A stretch of 64,000 bases of DNA from Bugula neritina (lineage: Eukaryota > Bryozoa > Gymnolaemata > Cheilostomatida > Bugulidae): the NCBI GenBank assembly GCA_964035545.1, contig OZ037768.1, forward strand, positions 3,337,501 through 3,401,500, in the 5' to 3' direction. The notes below the pieces were generated by a model, which made no database searches, was not told the DNA's origin, and saw only the letters and a list, made by a program, of their open reading frames with translations. Positions 1 to 13,314 of this stretch are shown piece by piece (position 1 is the first letter of the stretch; every line of letters begins with the position of its first letter). The position numbers were made by a program, and so were the translations under genes.

Positions 1-1
1 A

Positions 2-3000
2 GGTGGCGCAAACCAGACTATGCACTCCCTTCAGGATTACAAGGCTTTGTCCTGTAACCACTGCACCTATAAGGCATCATCTCAATTATGTATGGTGCGC
101 CACCTACTCAATCAGCATCGTAGCCAGGTCTTGCCTGCTGATACAGCTACTGGAGTTGGGGAGGAGAAGTTGTTTACTTGCTCTCATTGCTATTTCTCTG
201 CCAGTGAAGCCGTTATGGTTCAGCATATGTTAGATCACTACAAAAAGCATGATCCCTGCAGGTCTTGCTCATCCTGTGTGGGCCTACCTTCAAAAAGAAA
301 GGTGCCTGTTAAGGATTTCTGGTGCTCATACTGTGAAGTGGGATTTGATACTTCCTTGAAAATGGAGAAGCACCAAATCACCCAGCGGCACATACGCTTA
401 GCTGCTAAAAGTAAGTCTTTACCTCAGAAAGCAGTTAAAGCTAAGAGTACTAGTGCTTGTAATAGTAGGCTTAAACCCAAGCTAAAAACTCCTGTTCTTA
501 TAACTGGTGATAGTAAATTAGACTCCATTCAAGTCACTTCTGAAGGATCTGTTTCAAGTGATATTGGCAACATTGAATCTTGTTTACCCACCCCTCCGTT
601 ATCAGATAGTGATAACAAAAATACTGAAAATTATTCCAGCAGTGAAGACCAACAATCGAAATTTCTTTTAGTAAAAAACAATGAAACTGACGTTAGGCAC
701 AACAATTGTAAAACTGAAGACTTCACTCCCAGCACAAAGTCACCACAATTGACAAGCCAAGTCCACACTTCTGTGAATACCACAGCCAAAGTTGAGGAAT
801 CTTTGTGCAAGGAAAGTTCATCCAGCCCTGTGGAGACTAGTGATTCTACTAAGATGGCTGGCAGTCCCAATCATAACAAAGCTATTGGTGAAAGTAACAG
901 TGGTCTGATTTCCCCTGACTGTTTGTCAACAAGTCCTAAGGCTAAAAGACGTCGCCTGTCTGTCAAGTTATTCAATAAGAAGCAACCTGTAAGACGTAAA
1001 GTGAAGTCAACAAGATCCAGAGTTTCTAAGAAGAGAGTTCCAGATGTTTCTATTCCATCTTTCACTGAAGAAGCCATCACTCCAAAACCAGTTGCAAACC
1101 TTAGTGATGCACCAGGGGACAACAATTCTGCCAGCTCCGAGGAAGTAAACAATGTCTGCGAAGGTCTTCCAAATAATAGCATGGTGAAAGTTGAAAATAA
1201 AGATGATGTTCAGTTGTGCATATCACAAGAAAATTCTGTTCAAGGTAGTTCTATGTTTGTTGATATACAGATAATTGTGTGTGGAGTTTTAAGAATATTG
1301 GGATGCTTAGCCACTTCAAACTAGAATACTATATTTTTATAATGCAAGCTTGTGACGATTGTAAACCGTTATTATATAAGTAATGAAGAGTTTATAATTA
1401 ATATGTGATTATTGAAAAAATATTCAACTTAAAATATTCTAACTTTAATCTTAGCCAAGGTGTGCTGTTATATTATAGTAACTATTTTGGTGTGTCTGGC
1501 AACTGTTTTTCAAATATATGTGTTTTCACCTCTAGTCAATCAATATTTATTAAAATTTTATTTAAATCTTACAGCCATAAATAGAACTATATACATAATC
1601 TTGTATAGATTTAGATGACATTTAGAATAGCTTATTCAACATGTCATAACGATTTTGCTTGCATAGTGTCATTACATATTGAATACTCATATGTTTGTAA
1701 TGAAATACACTTCTAGTTTATTATATGCTAACATGTATATCGCAAGATGCTGCTCTAAGATTAGTATATATTGATGTTTTAAAAATGATCTACTTTTAGA
1801 AGATGCAGATTCAACTAATGAAACTGGGTTTGGGAAGCATGTAGCTAATATGTTGAGACAGAAACTGTCCAACATTCACCTAAAAAATAAGTCACCGAAT
1901 GGTAAGTCAAGAGATGGTTGTCAGAGTGAACATGAGCTAATAGTACTTGACTCAGATAGTGAGGAACTTTCTACTAGAGAAGAGATCAAAGCTCCAGTTC
2001 ATCAGCCCTCGGCTAAAGTGTTGGCATCTCATGACAGTGCATTTATTGATCTTACACTGGACGACTCTGATGAAGATGTTGAAGGTGAAAATGATGGAGA
2101 AGATAACTCTAGTGTTAAGCATGATGTAAGTGAAAGTCCAATCACCACTAAATCTGCTCCAACAGAGGTTAGTGCAATCAAAGAAAATACAGCGAAGAGT
2201 CTAGGCATAAATGCTCAACTGACAAATGTTCAAGAAAGTAACAAGCCAAGTAAATGTAAGGACACAAGTTTCGTTCCAACTTCAGCAGAGAATAATTCTG
2301 AACATGTTCCCACTAAAGAATTAGATGTTGGTATAAACAAGGCTAGTGCTGATCCAATAAAAGTTTCCACCAGTGGGTTGAATGGACAGCATGCTAGGCT
2401 AGCTAGGAATTACACACAGGTTCGGAGGCGAAGCGGTGGTGTGCATGGCCAACGAAGTGTGTCCAACTTATCTGTTAGTATCAGTGATGAAGAGATGGTA
2501 ATTTGTCCTTTCTGTCCTAAGCGACTACTCTTCCGTCTGCTGCCTGCACATGTTCAATTCCATGGCAGTGACTGTGCGCATAAGTGTAAAGAGTGTGACT
2601 TCTCTACCAGCTTCAAGTAAGTAACTTATGCAAACTTTAATCCATAATAAACTCATAGACAACTATATACACTGAAATACATGAACACCTATAGTATGTT
2701 TCATGCAAACCCATATTCGTGACTGTAGTATAATTTACACTAAATTGTATAAAAAACTATAATAACTTAATACTAAACTCAATGGACAGTTATAATGTAC
2801 TTCAGACAGTTACAGGATACTTTTCACTACAAGAATAACTTCAGTATATTTTACACTAAACTACATTGGAAACTATAGTACACTTCAAACTAAAATATGA
2901 GGACAGCTAATTTTCTCATGTATTGGTTTGTTAGCATGTTTAGTTGGCTGTAGGCAGTTAACCCATTCTAGTAGTTATGTGTTAGGTGTTGTCAACTTGC

Positions 3001-3555
3001 AGTAAATTACTAATAGCCTGTGTAATGCTTATCAACCAGCCATGTGTGTGGTAGCTATATAAAAAGATAAGGCTAAAGTATTAGATGCTATCAGGGCTGA
3101 TTTCATAACAGTATGACTTTAGACTACACGGCAATGTATAGGATGCTGTACTTGAGTTCTATGAACTGATTATAAGCTCCATATTCAGGTGGGTGTTGGA
3201 CACACATGTGCTCTGTCACAAAGAGTCTCCCTCTGCAACTGGTGCCAGGCAAATCACTGCTGAAGAATGGAAGTCTATACAGAATAACAATGTACTGATA
3301 GATAGGGATGTAGTCAATGCTCAAAAATTACTTATAAAAGAAAGGAATGCAAATGCTACTCGTCCAGTTAAAAAAGCAACAGCAAAAAAGTCCACGCAAA
3401 ATGAGGCTGCAAGTGGCATCTGTAAAAAGTCTCTGAATGGATCTTTGTTATCTTCCGCAACAGAAAAATCAGTAAAAGTTGACAAAACTAAGGTATTGGG
3501 CACAGAAGATTTTTTTGCTAAAATGTTGACTCAACGAGCGAAGTCTTTTAAATGA
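2..3555 (+). CDS. C2H2 zinc-finger protein with SUMO-interaction-like motifs, 3' part (partial)
   Basis: Three exons are visible: 2-1244, 1800-2616 and 3189-3555 (stop). The two joins keep frame (phase 1, then phase 2) with GT-AG borders. About 808 C-terminal residues are present; the N-terminus lies left of the window. Exon 1 has C2H2 fingers near residues 18-39 (C-x2-C-x12-H-x4-H), then one starting CSHC and one starting CSYC. A Ser/Thr-rich basic linker follows (KAKRRR, RRKVKSTRSRVSKK, likely nuclear localisation). Exon 2 carries two hydrophobic-acidic stretches, LIVLDSDSEE and FIDLTLDDSDED, which look like SUMO-interacting motifs. It ends with a CPFC finger, and a last finger CKEC...H...H is split across the exon 2/3 junction. 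The C-terminal tail is Lys-rich. Inferred role: nuclear DNA- or chromatin-binding protein. I could not assign an orthologue. Bases 1-2 are AG, so the exon may start at 3, but this is undecidable here. Confidence 0.8.
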
Positions 3556-5421
3556 TGTATTTTCAAGAGTAATAAGCATATATATCAAGTGATAAATTCC
3601 ATTTTATGTATATTGATGATTATGAGAATTATTCATGTGAAGTTGTTTCAATTTTTTATGCATACTTGGTGTATTTTCTTAAAATGTAATTTCACGTTCT
3701 TTTAACTGGTATAAAACCAGCTCTATAATATATTTTATTCATCAACTAATCATGAAAGTCAATTATATTGATTTTTGGTAAGTTCTGATCATAGATATCT
3801 GCTTTTAGCTCAAAGAAATTCTTATAATGTGTTATTATTCATGCGTGCTCTTATTTTGTTATTATAGTAAACAGTTTTTTCAACTGATAAATGATAGCTA
3901 GTACTACTACATTTTAGTTCAATTTTAAAATTAAAGGTATGTGTTGAAATTTTACAGTCTTGTGCCACTGCTTGTTGTAAACTGTAATACAAATTGTATC
4001 TTCTTTTAACTCTTCAACTACCTAGATAGTTTAATTCTTCAAAATATTGATATTTTAATAAAACAGTGTTATAATAACTCAAAACCCCCCTTAGAAATCC
4101 TTCAGTTGGAACTGCATTTTTATCGACCACCATAGAGTTGTTCTACCAGAATAGGTAAAATAACTACAGATAATACACATCCATAAAATGTATAATAATA
4201 TTATTATATGTATGCTATTAAACCTTTTTAAGGTAAATAGATTGACCTCTGTATTTATATTTTAGGTGTTGCAATTTTATCTTCACAGCTTAAAATGTTG
4301 CTTTTTTAAAACTAAATCGTTGCATGAAATTATTTAGTTTAAAGTGGTACTAAGGTGCTGCTGACCTGAAGTGGCATTAAAAGTCTCTAATTTATCAAAT
4401 TGATTATTGTGCCCAATTGTCCCTTTATTACTTCATTACAATGCATGCTAGTTGCACAATGTAAATGTGTATTCCATATTGCTTTATACTTCCTACTCTT
4501 CTATACATGCTCGCCCTTTTTTGCCCTTTTCCTCATATTTATGCCGATTATAAGGCATAAATTACACCTCAACATTATACATAGACTTTGATATGGAGTT
4601 GTGCTCACTTCATACAACATGAGGGAGTAACTGTACTTGACATATTTAAAATTGGCAAATTGTTTTTTTTTCATTTACTTTGGAATTAAGAAGCACAAAG
4701 CTCTGTTTCAGAGTTTATTCCTAAGTCAGAACAGTATCATGGCCCACATCTTTGCAATGAAAGAACTACTGTTTCCCCAAACCAGGTATTTTAATAATTT
4801 TTCTAATTTAAGCCAGAGTGCTCAAACAATTGTAGGTGCTACGAGCCTTCTATAAATTATAATATTGTTTTAAAGTTATGGCCATAATTAGTGAGCTCAA
4901 TTAATTATAGAGGTCCTTATTTTTTAACATAATGTAAGCGCATTATAAATATAAATTTATAATCAATAACTGTAGAGCAAGTTGTGCAGCGTATTTTATA
5001 TACTTCAACTACAGATAATAGGAAAGAGATCTAGTTGCGTGACAAATATTTATTTCACATACAACTCGAACTTTCATGAATTGCACATTTTAGTGTAACA
5101 TTAAATGATTTATTTTTACTGATAAAGCTGATAAATAGCAAATAAACGTTATTATAGCAATCAACATCAAATACAGTCAGCAGAGAGGCTGTCAGGTGAA
5201 ATTTCGATTGAGATTCCTGTAAAATAGTTGAAAAGATGTAAAGTTAGAGTTGTCTCTTTAAATAATTATTTAATAAGAAGAAGTTATCTTTTCAATAATG
5301 TGAAAACATAAAGATAAATTATTAGACTTGTGCATCTTATTTAAAATCGTAATTTAAATATTAAATAAAGTGTCAGATAAAAGAACGATAATCAGACAAC
5401 GGTCAATTTCCCATATGCAAA
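3556..5421. other. Intergenic, zinc-finger gene to DGAT1
   Basis: AT-rich DNA holding the 3' UTR of the zinc-finger gene and the 5' flank of DGAT1. The short open frames here have no domain, coding bias or splice support. I see no RNA gene or clear transposon. Confidence 0.6.
4057..4062 (+). terminator. Candidate poly(A) signal of the zinc-finger gene
   Basis: Canonical AATAAA about 500 bp after the zinc-finger gene stop codon, in AT-rich 3' UTR-like sequence. Use is inferred. Confidence 0.4.
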
Positions 5422-8400
5422 ATGTCCACTTCATCCCAAGTTAGGTTACGGAGAACATACAGTTCAAACAGACTTTTACAAGAACATGAAAAAGAAAGAA
5501 AAGAAAAGTTATCACGCACAGACAAGCCGTAAGTGTTTTTAATAAACAGAAAAGTTATGTAAACCAATTTCTAATTACATTGTCGAAAAAGTTCAAGTGA
5601 AAGTTATATTTTTATTTTAGTTTAAGTAGATTAACCTACTCCTAGGGTCCAAAGATCACCGAAAACGAAACCAACTTCAGTAGATATTCGCTATCGTGTT
5701 TGTATAATCCAATGTTACCTCAAACAAAATTTTCTTGTTGAATTAAATGTTTTTATTTGTTGATCATGTGAATTTGAAATATGACCACAAAAATATGCTT
5801 GTCTTTGTGTTTTCTACACGCAAGTCGCCATAGGCGTAACTAAAAGAAGTTTCTTTTTAGTCGTAAATAAAGTTTCCTCCAATGATGTTAGAGTAGCTGC
5901 GTTCAACCAATTGCGATTTCGTCTGTAAACACTACACGCTTTTTCAGCACGTTGATTGGTCTAATATCGCTCTAAACACATTGTATTGACAACAACTACA
6001 TGCTGGTTAGGTGCCGAGCGTTTATTTCTTCTTCATTTGTAACTGGATTTAGGGAATACGTGCATTTAAAATTCTAGTAGCGTCAGATACTTTATTATAA
6101 TTATCAGAGCCAACTTGAGTTTCATCATACCGAATTCCACATTATCGTGGGGATTTGACTTCACAAAATCTCTACCACTCGTTTGTCACTCTCTTGCATT
6201 CTTTATGTAAATTTATATAAATCTCAGACATTTAAATTGCAATAGATTTTAGATTGGTTGAGTTTTTCTTGACATTAGCTATTGTAATTCAATTTCGCTT
6301 CCTCGTCTTAATTCGGCTCCATTGAGACATTATTTTGCATTGGATTTGGTCATATCAGGCAGACAAGACTAGAGTTGAATTGTTGGACTTGGCGTCAATG
6401 ATCTGCTCACACAACAGCAACACTTGACCAGTTGCTATTAAACCTGGTGCTGTATAGCTATTTAAGCAAGACATTTAAGGCTAACTATCAACATCATTTT
6501 CCGTTCAGCTGCGACTGAAAGGTTACACGTTATGAATTTGACCAACAGGATCTACTTCGTACTTTAGTAACAACTGGTGACTCATTAACTTGGATTCTAT
6601 CAATTTCTGGTCTGACTGATCTAGCTGGACACATAAACTTCTTAAGACTGTTCTGTCTTTGCTAAAAATGACACAGAATTCTCCAAACAGGGCAGGTTCT
6701 TCATCTTTTCCAAAATTAGGCATTCAAAGCAAATCAAGTAGTAGTTTGGACAATGATTTACTATATTTCTTGAAGAAAAAATGGACTCAATTTTGGAATG
6801 AACCAGAATTCTTCACTTTTGGAGCGGAAAGGTTTCAAGGACAAGGATTGATGTAGGGGATTTCGTATTGAGTTTTGTTCTAATATTTTCTTTTAATAAT
6901 GCTTTTTTAGTCATGTAATTCATCTTTTTAGCAGCATTCTTTTATTTTTTGCTATTAAATTAAATTTAATTATGATTATTATCGTGGACTCGTTTCTAGC
7001 ATGTCCTGTTTGTTGATGCTTGAGCTCTGAAATTTAGAGTGTGCATCAAAGCATAAAAATGTTGGGGGGGGAGAAGGGGGCAAGATGACCACTACTAGTA
7101 AAAGGGCTGAGGATTATTATTACTTTTACTAATTTTAGATGTCATCAGCACACAGATTCTTTATTCAGCAGTACAAGTGGCTTCAGCAACTACAGGGGTC
7201 TAATAAATCTCTGCATTGTTCTGCTGGTAAGCTGACTTTATTGTACCCTGGGGCTGGTGCTTTAGAGTACCCTGGGGCTGGTGCTTTTTTTGTAACTTTT
7301 ACTAGTGGGTGCCGGCAGCGTAAATAAAGTCATATCAGATATTGAGCACATTTTATTAAAACTTGAATCCTTACACAAGTTGACACTGTGTATAGAGATA
7401 TTATATTTTACTTTTTACTACACTTACTTTCAATAATATTTTATTTATCTGTAGTGTGAATATTTATTTAGGCCCTTTCCAATGGGAGAGTTGCGTTGGA
7501 GAATGTCATAAAGTAAGTAAATAAAAAAATTTGTAACATTTTAAATTAGTCCTAATTCAAAAACTTTTTAAAAATACTAATTGAAGTTGGAACATGATGG
7601 AGTTTATACTGTTGTAGATACGGGTTACTGGTTAACCCCATGTACTGGGTGAGGTTGTTTGTGTTCCAAGGACCCAAAGACTGGCCCTGTGCGGTACTTC
7701 TAGCAGGTATAATTCTTACTAAGTTTCTCACAGTAAAACTGTATGACTTAGCTATTGCCTTATGTTTATATATTGACACAAGAGCTTCTTGAAAACTTTC
7801 AAAATTGTGTCTGACCAAGAATCACTTTCTCCCCCAAAAATATTTCCAGTAAAATATGATAATTTTGATTTTAGCATACTTTCTGTATGCAATATGCTAC
7901 TGTTACCAGTTCCCTAATAACTATAGGGCAGATATTACAGCTATTGCTTTGCTTTTGTTTAGAGAATACAAATATATTCCTGTTCTATTGTTTTCATTCT
8001 TGTAGCTTCCAATGTATTTCTCCTTACTTGCTTTGGGCTGGAGAAACTTTTGTCCCAGGTAGGTTGGGCTCTATTTACTCTGTATCATATACAACTGTGC
8101 TGCAGAGCTGCATTGCATCATGCAGTCTGTGTCTGATGCAATACTACTAATACTTGCAGAGAACAATATCAGAATCTGTTGGAAGGTCTATGCATATACT
8201 CAACTTACTAGTAATCCTATGTCTTCCAGCTGGGCTGGTCCTGTACATTCACCCTAACCCTGGTAGGTCGTTGCTTTCTTACCTAAATTAACCTCTCTAA
8301 CTGATAAACTATGGAAAACTCATTTGTTATTACTCTGCAAGTTTTTTGTATATAAGTTTCAGGGAACAGCCATTTATATTTATTGTAGTTTTTTCCAATG

Positions 8401-11400
8401 TTGTTTATAGTGTTTTCCTCAGTGGTTCTGGCCATGTACACAATAATCTTCCTAAAACTGATATCGTATGTAACTGTAAACCGATGGTGCAGAGAGCATA
8501 GCCAGTCTAAAAAGTCTCTAAGGAAGCGTCAGAAATCCACCTCCTCTATATCCAGCAGTAAGTGTGTTTCGCATTGCTGTAAAAGTACTGCTTATAGTGG
8601 CACTAAAACAAAAGCTTGTGCGCACAGCTCCATGCGTCATGCCCGTGATTTGCTCTGCGCGGTTGGCTGCTCACGCTATGTGTGTGTGTGATTTAGTGCA
8701 GTCTCGCCTCCTACAAGCTATCATTTTTACAGTGTCAATGTAGTTCTTTCTTTCGCGTAGTCTATGATCATTTAACATTGCAGTAGTGCAAAGCTTATCA
8801 AAGCGGGTGCTGCATTATAATAATGTCCACATGTGCAGTGCATGACTGCATTATGATTGTGTTTTATTCCTTAGTGCTGAATGATGAACCACATGAAGGT
8901 ATGCTGAGTTGACCAGACCATGTGTTACGTAACATTTCAGTAATGAGTTCTATTAGTTGTGTTGCCTATTAACAAGCTTTCCAGCCAATGTAACCCATAA
9001 TGTTAGTCAGCCCTAAACATGTATTACATAATATTATTATGTAATACACCGTGCTGCCCCTATACTCTAGCTTCCCTGGCAACTGCTGCCTTCACCAAGT
9101 CTGCTATTAACTCAGTTGCTTTATTAACTAAAAGTATTTTCATATGCATTGGCAGCATTCACAGCCAGATTTACAAGCTGTTATATATATTTGTAGGTGG
9201 TGACTTGGCCGACACAAAGTACATAGAATACCCAAACAATCTTAATTTAAAAGGTGTGTGCTGCCAGTCAATCAGAGTTTATTATATGCCATACATGGCA
9301 GCTAGTAGCTGTGCTAGTTAGCAAATGTAGCTAACTTTAGGCTCTGTAGGCAGCACCTATGCCTGCTGCCGAAGTTCTATCAACACTTTAGTGTGTACAA
9401 ATCTATTCGAGCTTTTTCACTTTAGTTTTAACACCTTATTCTTGTAACAATTCTAACCTAAGGCTACAAGAGAAATGTAGCAAAGTACATAACACAATAT
9501 CTCTATTCTCAGTACAAAAAACAATTTGGTGTCTTTTGTACTGCACAACAGGCAGCAGCAACTATACTGAGATTTAGGCAGTAGCTGAACATTTAATCTG
9601 CATTTCAAACCCAACTACCAATTTCAATTTCAATTCAAGCAACCATTTAATAAAGGTACAGTTGTGGCACACTCACTTGCCTATTATTATCTTGGAGAAG
9701 TACCCCTAAGTGGAATTAAGAAGCTTGCTGCGTTATAAATTAGATGTAGTATACAACTATTTATTTATATTACTAACATAAGGGTTTTCAAAGTAACAAA
9801 GCTTAACCCCAGCACTCTATGGCAAGTGGTATGAGTCATGGAACCCCTATTATAGCTCTATTTTCACAAGTAGACTGTCTTATTAACTAGGGGTACAGTT
9901 GGCCCGTTAGCTACTATTCACTACCTTCTACTGGTTACCTTCTACTGGTCACTACCAGCATGTCTGCGTGCTTCTGTGATGTTATACTGTGGGGACATTT
10001 AATGTGAAACACCTCATTGATTTAGCATTTCTACTTCACAGTGTTTGCTGAGAAAAAAATTCCTCTTTTTTCCTTAAAATCATAAATTTGATGAAAAAAA
10101 TAAATGTCTTTCATAAAGGACATGTATTTTGTGCATTTCCTCAAAATCTTTATTTTAGCGATAGTCATCAAAACTGAGGTTTCTGATTGAAATTCAACGA
10201 CACTGCTAGTTTTTTTACAACTGAAATAAAATTGTTTTCCATATTTTAATCATGAAAATCTCTGTACTTATCAGTTATTCATGCGTGAATTCAAGTACAT
10301 TTGATCTGTAAACAATATTTATTTTATTTGTTGCACATCCAGGGTTCTGATTTACTGAATTGTGTTTTGCAGATTTCTATTACTTCATTGTCGCACCAAC
10401 TCTCTGTTACGAGCTAAATTTTCCCAGATCAGCTCGGATCAGAAAAAGATTTTTAATCAAAAGATTGATAGAGATGGTAAGATGTTATCTATGCAAATAT
10501 CACCAGCATTTAATGTAATAAGTTGTGCAATGCCACTTAGTATTCAAAGCTTCTAGTCTAATAAATAATTTCAGAAGCTTTATGTAGCATTTCTCATGCT
10601 TCCTACCTTTGACAGTTGCTAATCCCTTATTTAGTCGCCAGTAAACAGGTGTCATTAGATCTGGGTATGCTTGTGTTTAGGTGATCCTCTCCCAGGTTCT
10701 TCTGGCCCTAGTTCAGCAGTGGATGTTCCCCACCATCAACAATTCAATGAAACCATTCCATGAGTCCAACTACCCTTCTATCCTGGAGAGACTTTTAAAG
10801 CTTGCAGTGAGTTTCTATCTCAAGTAACCTTATTGGCTGCTCTACCTACATGCTATGCTGCTGTGCGGTGGTGCTGCCGCTGCTGTTTGTATATTGTGAT
10901 CATGTAATAGATGTATTAGATTGTTGTTTATTTTAGGTTTGTTTTGTATTTTTGGCCGAAACTTGGAATTTTTGACATGTTCACTTATTTTGGCTGTTCA
11001 TTTCAGATACCAAATCATATTCTTTGGCTGATATTCTTTTACTGGTTCTTCCATTCCTGCCTCAATGTCGTTGCTGAGTTACTGATGTTTGGAGACCGAG
11101 AGTTCTATAAAGATTGGTGGTGAGTTTAACTTGTTGAATTACATCATTTTCCTATTATAACTTGGCAGCTTTTAGTCAACTTTTTGCTTCATCTAGTTTA
11201 CCAATGGACTTTGACAGTTGGAATATGTTGTTAATATACCAGCTGTGCTGACTTTGTATCTTATTATGCTGACTTTGCGCTGCCAATAGGAATTCTGAGA
11301 GCATAACCGGGTTTTGGAGCTCATGGAATATTCCGGTGCACAAGTGGGCTAGAAGGCACCTGTATTTGCCAATGGTGAAATCTGGATACGATAAAATGAC

Positions 11401-13063
11401 TAGCTCTGTGGTGGTGTTCTTGGTTTCTGCATTCTTCCATGAGGTATTTTCACTAAACTACTATCAGATTATGCTATGTACGGAGGCAGTATTAATATAC
11501 AATAAGTAAATGAGTTCAAATTTTAACCTGAAATCTAACACCTATTAATCATTCTGATTTCTCCTAGAGGACAGCCATGTATTTAAAAATCTAGATGTTT
11601 ACTTCCACCACTAAATGCAAATTAAATCTTATAATTAATATGATTAGCTAACACAGTTCTCTTTCATTCTCAGACAAAAATTTCATTGATGAAACTTGAA
11701 ATAAGCAAAAGTTTGTGAAACATATTAACTATCATTGGACGTTCTTTTTTCAATTGCAACCTTTCTACTAGAATGAGATTGTATTGAACCGAGATTATCT
11801 TGTAGAATAATTTTCACGTTTAAATCAGGCTGTCTCAATGGCTTTATTCACCACATGTTTAGCTGCGTGACCTATTTCTATTTAGTGACCGGTGGTCACA
11901 TTTTAATTACATGCAGAGAGATAAACAAGGCATTGTAGTTGATTAATTAGTAACAGGCAATCTACAGACTAGTTGAATATTTATTGACCAGTTTGTTTAA
12001 ATAGGCTGGTCATTGTTGACCTGTTGACCTATTTACTAGAACATGATAGCCAAGCAGTGGTCAGTGGCATCTGCCAACAGGTTGATTATCACGTTGCTAC
12101 ATCCAATTTTTACTGCCATAATTGCATTATATTCACCTTTATGATAACTTACCACCTCTCCCTAATTATGGGACATTACATTAAATTTTAGGATATTTTA
12201 TAGTTGAATTAAAACTTGATGTACTGGTGGTTTAGTACAGAACATTGAATTCAGTAAGCAGTGAGACCTGTAATATGCTATCATTGATAACACAGATTGT
12301 AACACATTATTGGCACCTGGATACTGTGCAACCAGATTATATAACTGTCAAAATAAATATACATTTCAAAGTTATTACATTGCCGTGGTTACATAATATA
12401 TAATATCATAATTTGTTACAGTATCTTGTAAGCGTACCTCTAAGGATGTTCAGAGTTTGGGCTTTCATGGGAATGTTGGGTCAGGTGAGTGATGTTGTCT
12501 GTCTATGTGTCTGGAGTAAGTTATATTTAATGAGTTGTTATGTAATTGGCTGTGCCAATAGTTTTGATATAAGCTGATTTGGTAATAAATTTGGAGAAAC
12601 CTATTCATTGTTTAACACAATTATATGAATGAATTTAAGTCTTGTCCATAACTAAAGCTCTCTGGGAAGATTAGGAAGTTTGTTTATTTGATTAATATTC
12701 TTTTTATGTTTCAGATGCATTGAATACATTCAATGTATACAATTTGTTTGCTGAAGAGTGTTAATAGATAAACTAATTGTTAAATACTGTCTGGCCTTTT
12801 TTCGGAAAGTTTAATAAAAAAGTCTCACCCATTGATGATTCTCCTATCACAGAACTTTAATAGTGAACATTCAACCCATACATAAAGATTTTGTGTTTCA
12901 GGTGCCTTTTGCTATATTGACTTCAAAGTATCTCAATGGACATTTCTCTAACATGGCTCTGTGGGTCTCGCTAATCATAGGTCAGCCTTTGGCAGCACTT
13001 ATGTATGTCCATGACTACTATGTTATTAACCACCTTCACGCTGATGTTATGCCTAGCAGTTAG
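5422..13063 (+). CDS. DGAT1: Diacylglycerol O-acyltransferase 1 (MBOAT family)
   Basis: ER multi-pass enzyme that transfers acyl from acyl-CoA to diacylglycerol, the last step of triglyceride synthesis. Fifteen exons: 5422-5528, 7139-7226, 7472-7512, 7618-7706, 8006-8058, 8160-8262, 8411-8557, 8875-8898, 9197-9253, 10373-10476, 10681-10806, 11007-11119, 11290-11443, 12422-12484, 12902-13063. All borders are GT-AG and all phases agree, giving 476 aa (human 488). Recognisable blocks: [15 protein letters not shown] near the N-terminus; [28 protein letters not shown]; the family motif FYKDWWN at residues 346-352; catalytic His401 in [17 protein letters not shown]; and a C-terminal [18 protein letters not shown]. 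The sequence is DGAT1 rather than the related sterol acyltransferases because it tracks DGAT1 throughout, including the N-terminal [11 protein letters not shown] block. The start is the first ATG of exon 1, which has the usual basic N-terminal tail. Exon 8 is a 24-nt microexon. Confidence 0.96.
9021..9047. repeat. Perfect 12-bp inverted repeat in DGAT1 intron 8
   Basis: GTATTACATAAT and its exact complement ATTATGTAATAC are separated by 3 bases. It lies between exons 8 and 9 and could fold as a hairpin in the pre-mRNA. Function unknown. Confidence 0.75.
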
Positions 13064-13308
13064 CTAACTCCCTCGTACCTTGACCTACTTATTTTCTTAA
13101 CTTCAAAGGAACTATATGTATATGTAATAATTGTTTTTGATTGTGTAGTTTTGATACTGAAAAATGTGTATATACAAGTTTATTAAATTTAAGTTTTTCG
13201 AAAATTTAGTTTATCAGATATACTAACATATATTCAAGTTGATCCAAACACTATGCTCAAGAATGTCTTGAAAACTGTTTTTTTTTGTATTTGATTATTA
13301 GTGAATCA

Positions 13309-13314
13309 AATAAA
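13309..13314 (+). terminator. Candidate poly(A) signal of DGAT1
   Basis: AATAAA about 245 bp after the DGAT1 stop codon, after an AT-rich 3' UTR with T runs. Position and motif fit an animal polyadenylation signal. Confidence 0.55.

Noticed and set aside
6659-6856. 65-codon frame in DGAT1 intron 1
   Set aside because: No homology to DGAT1, no splice signals that keep frame, exons 1 and 2 join correctly without it.
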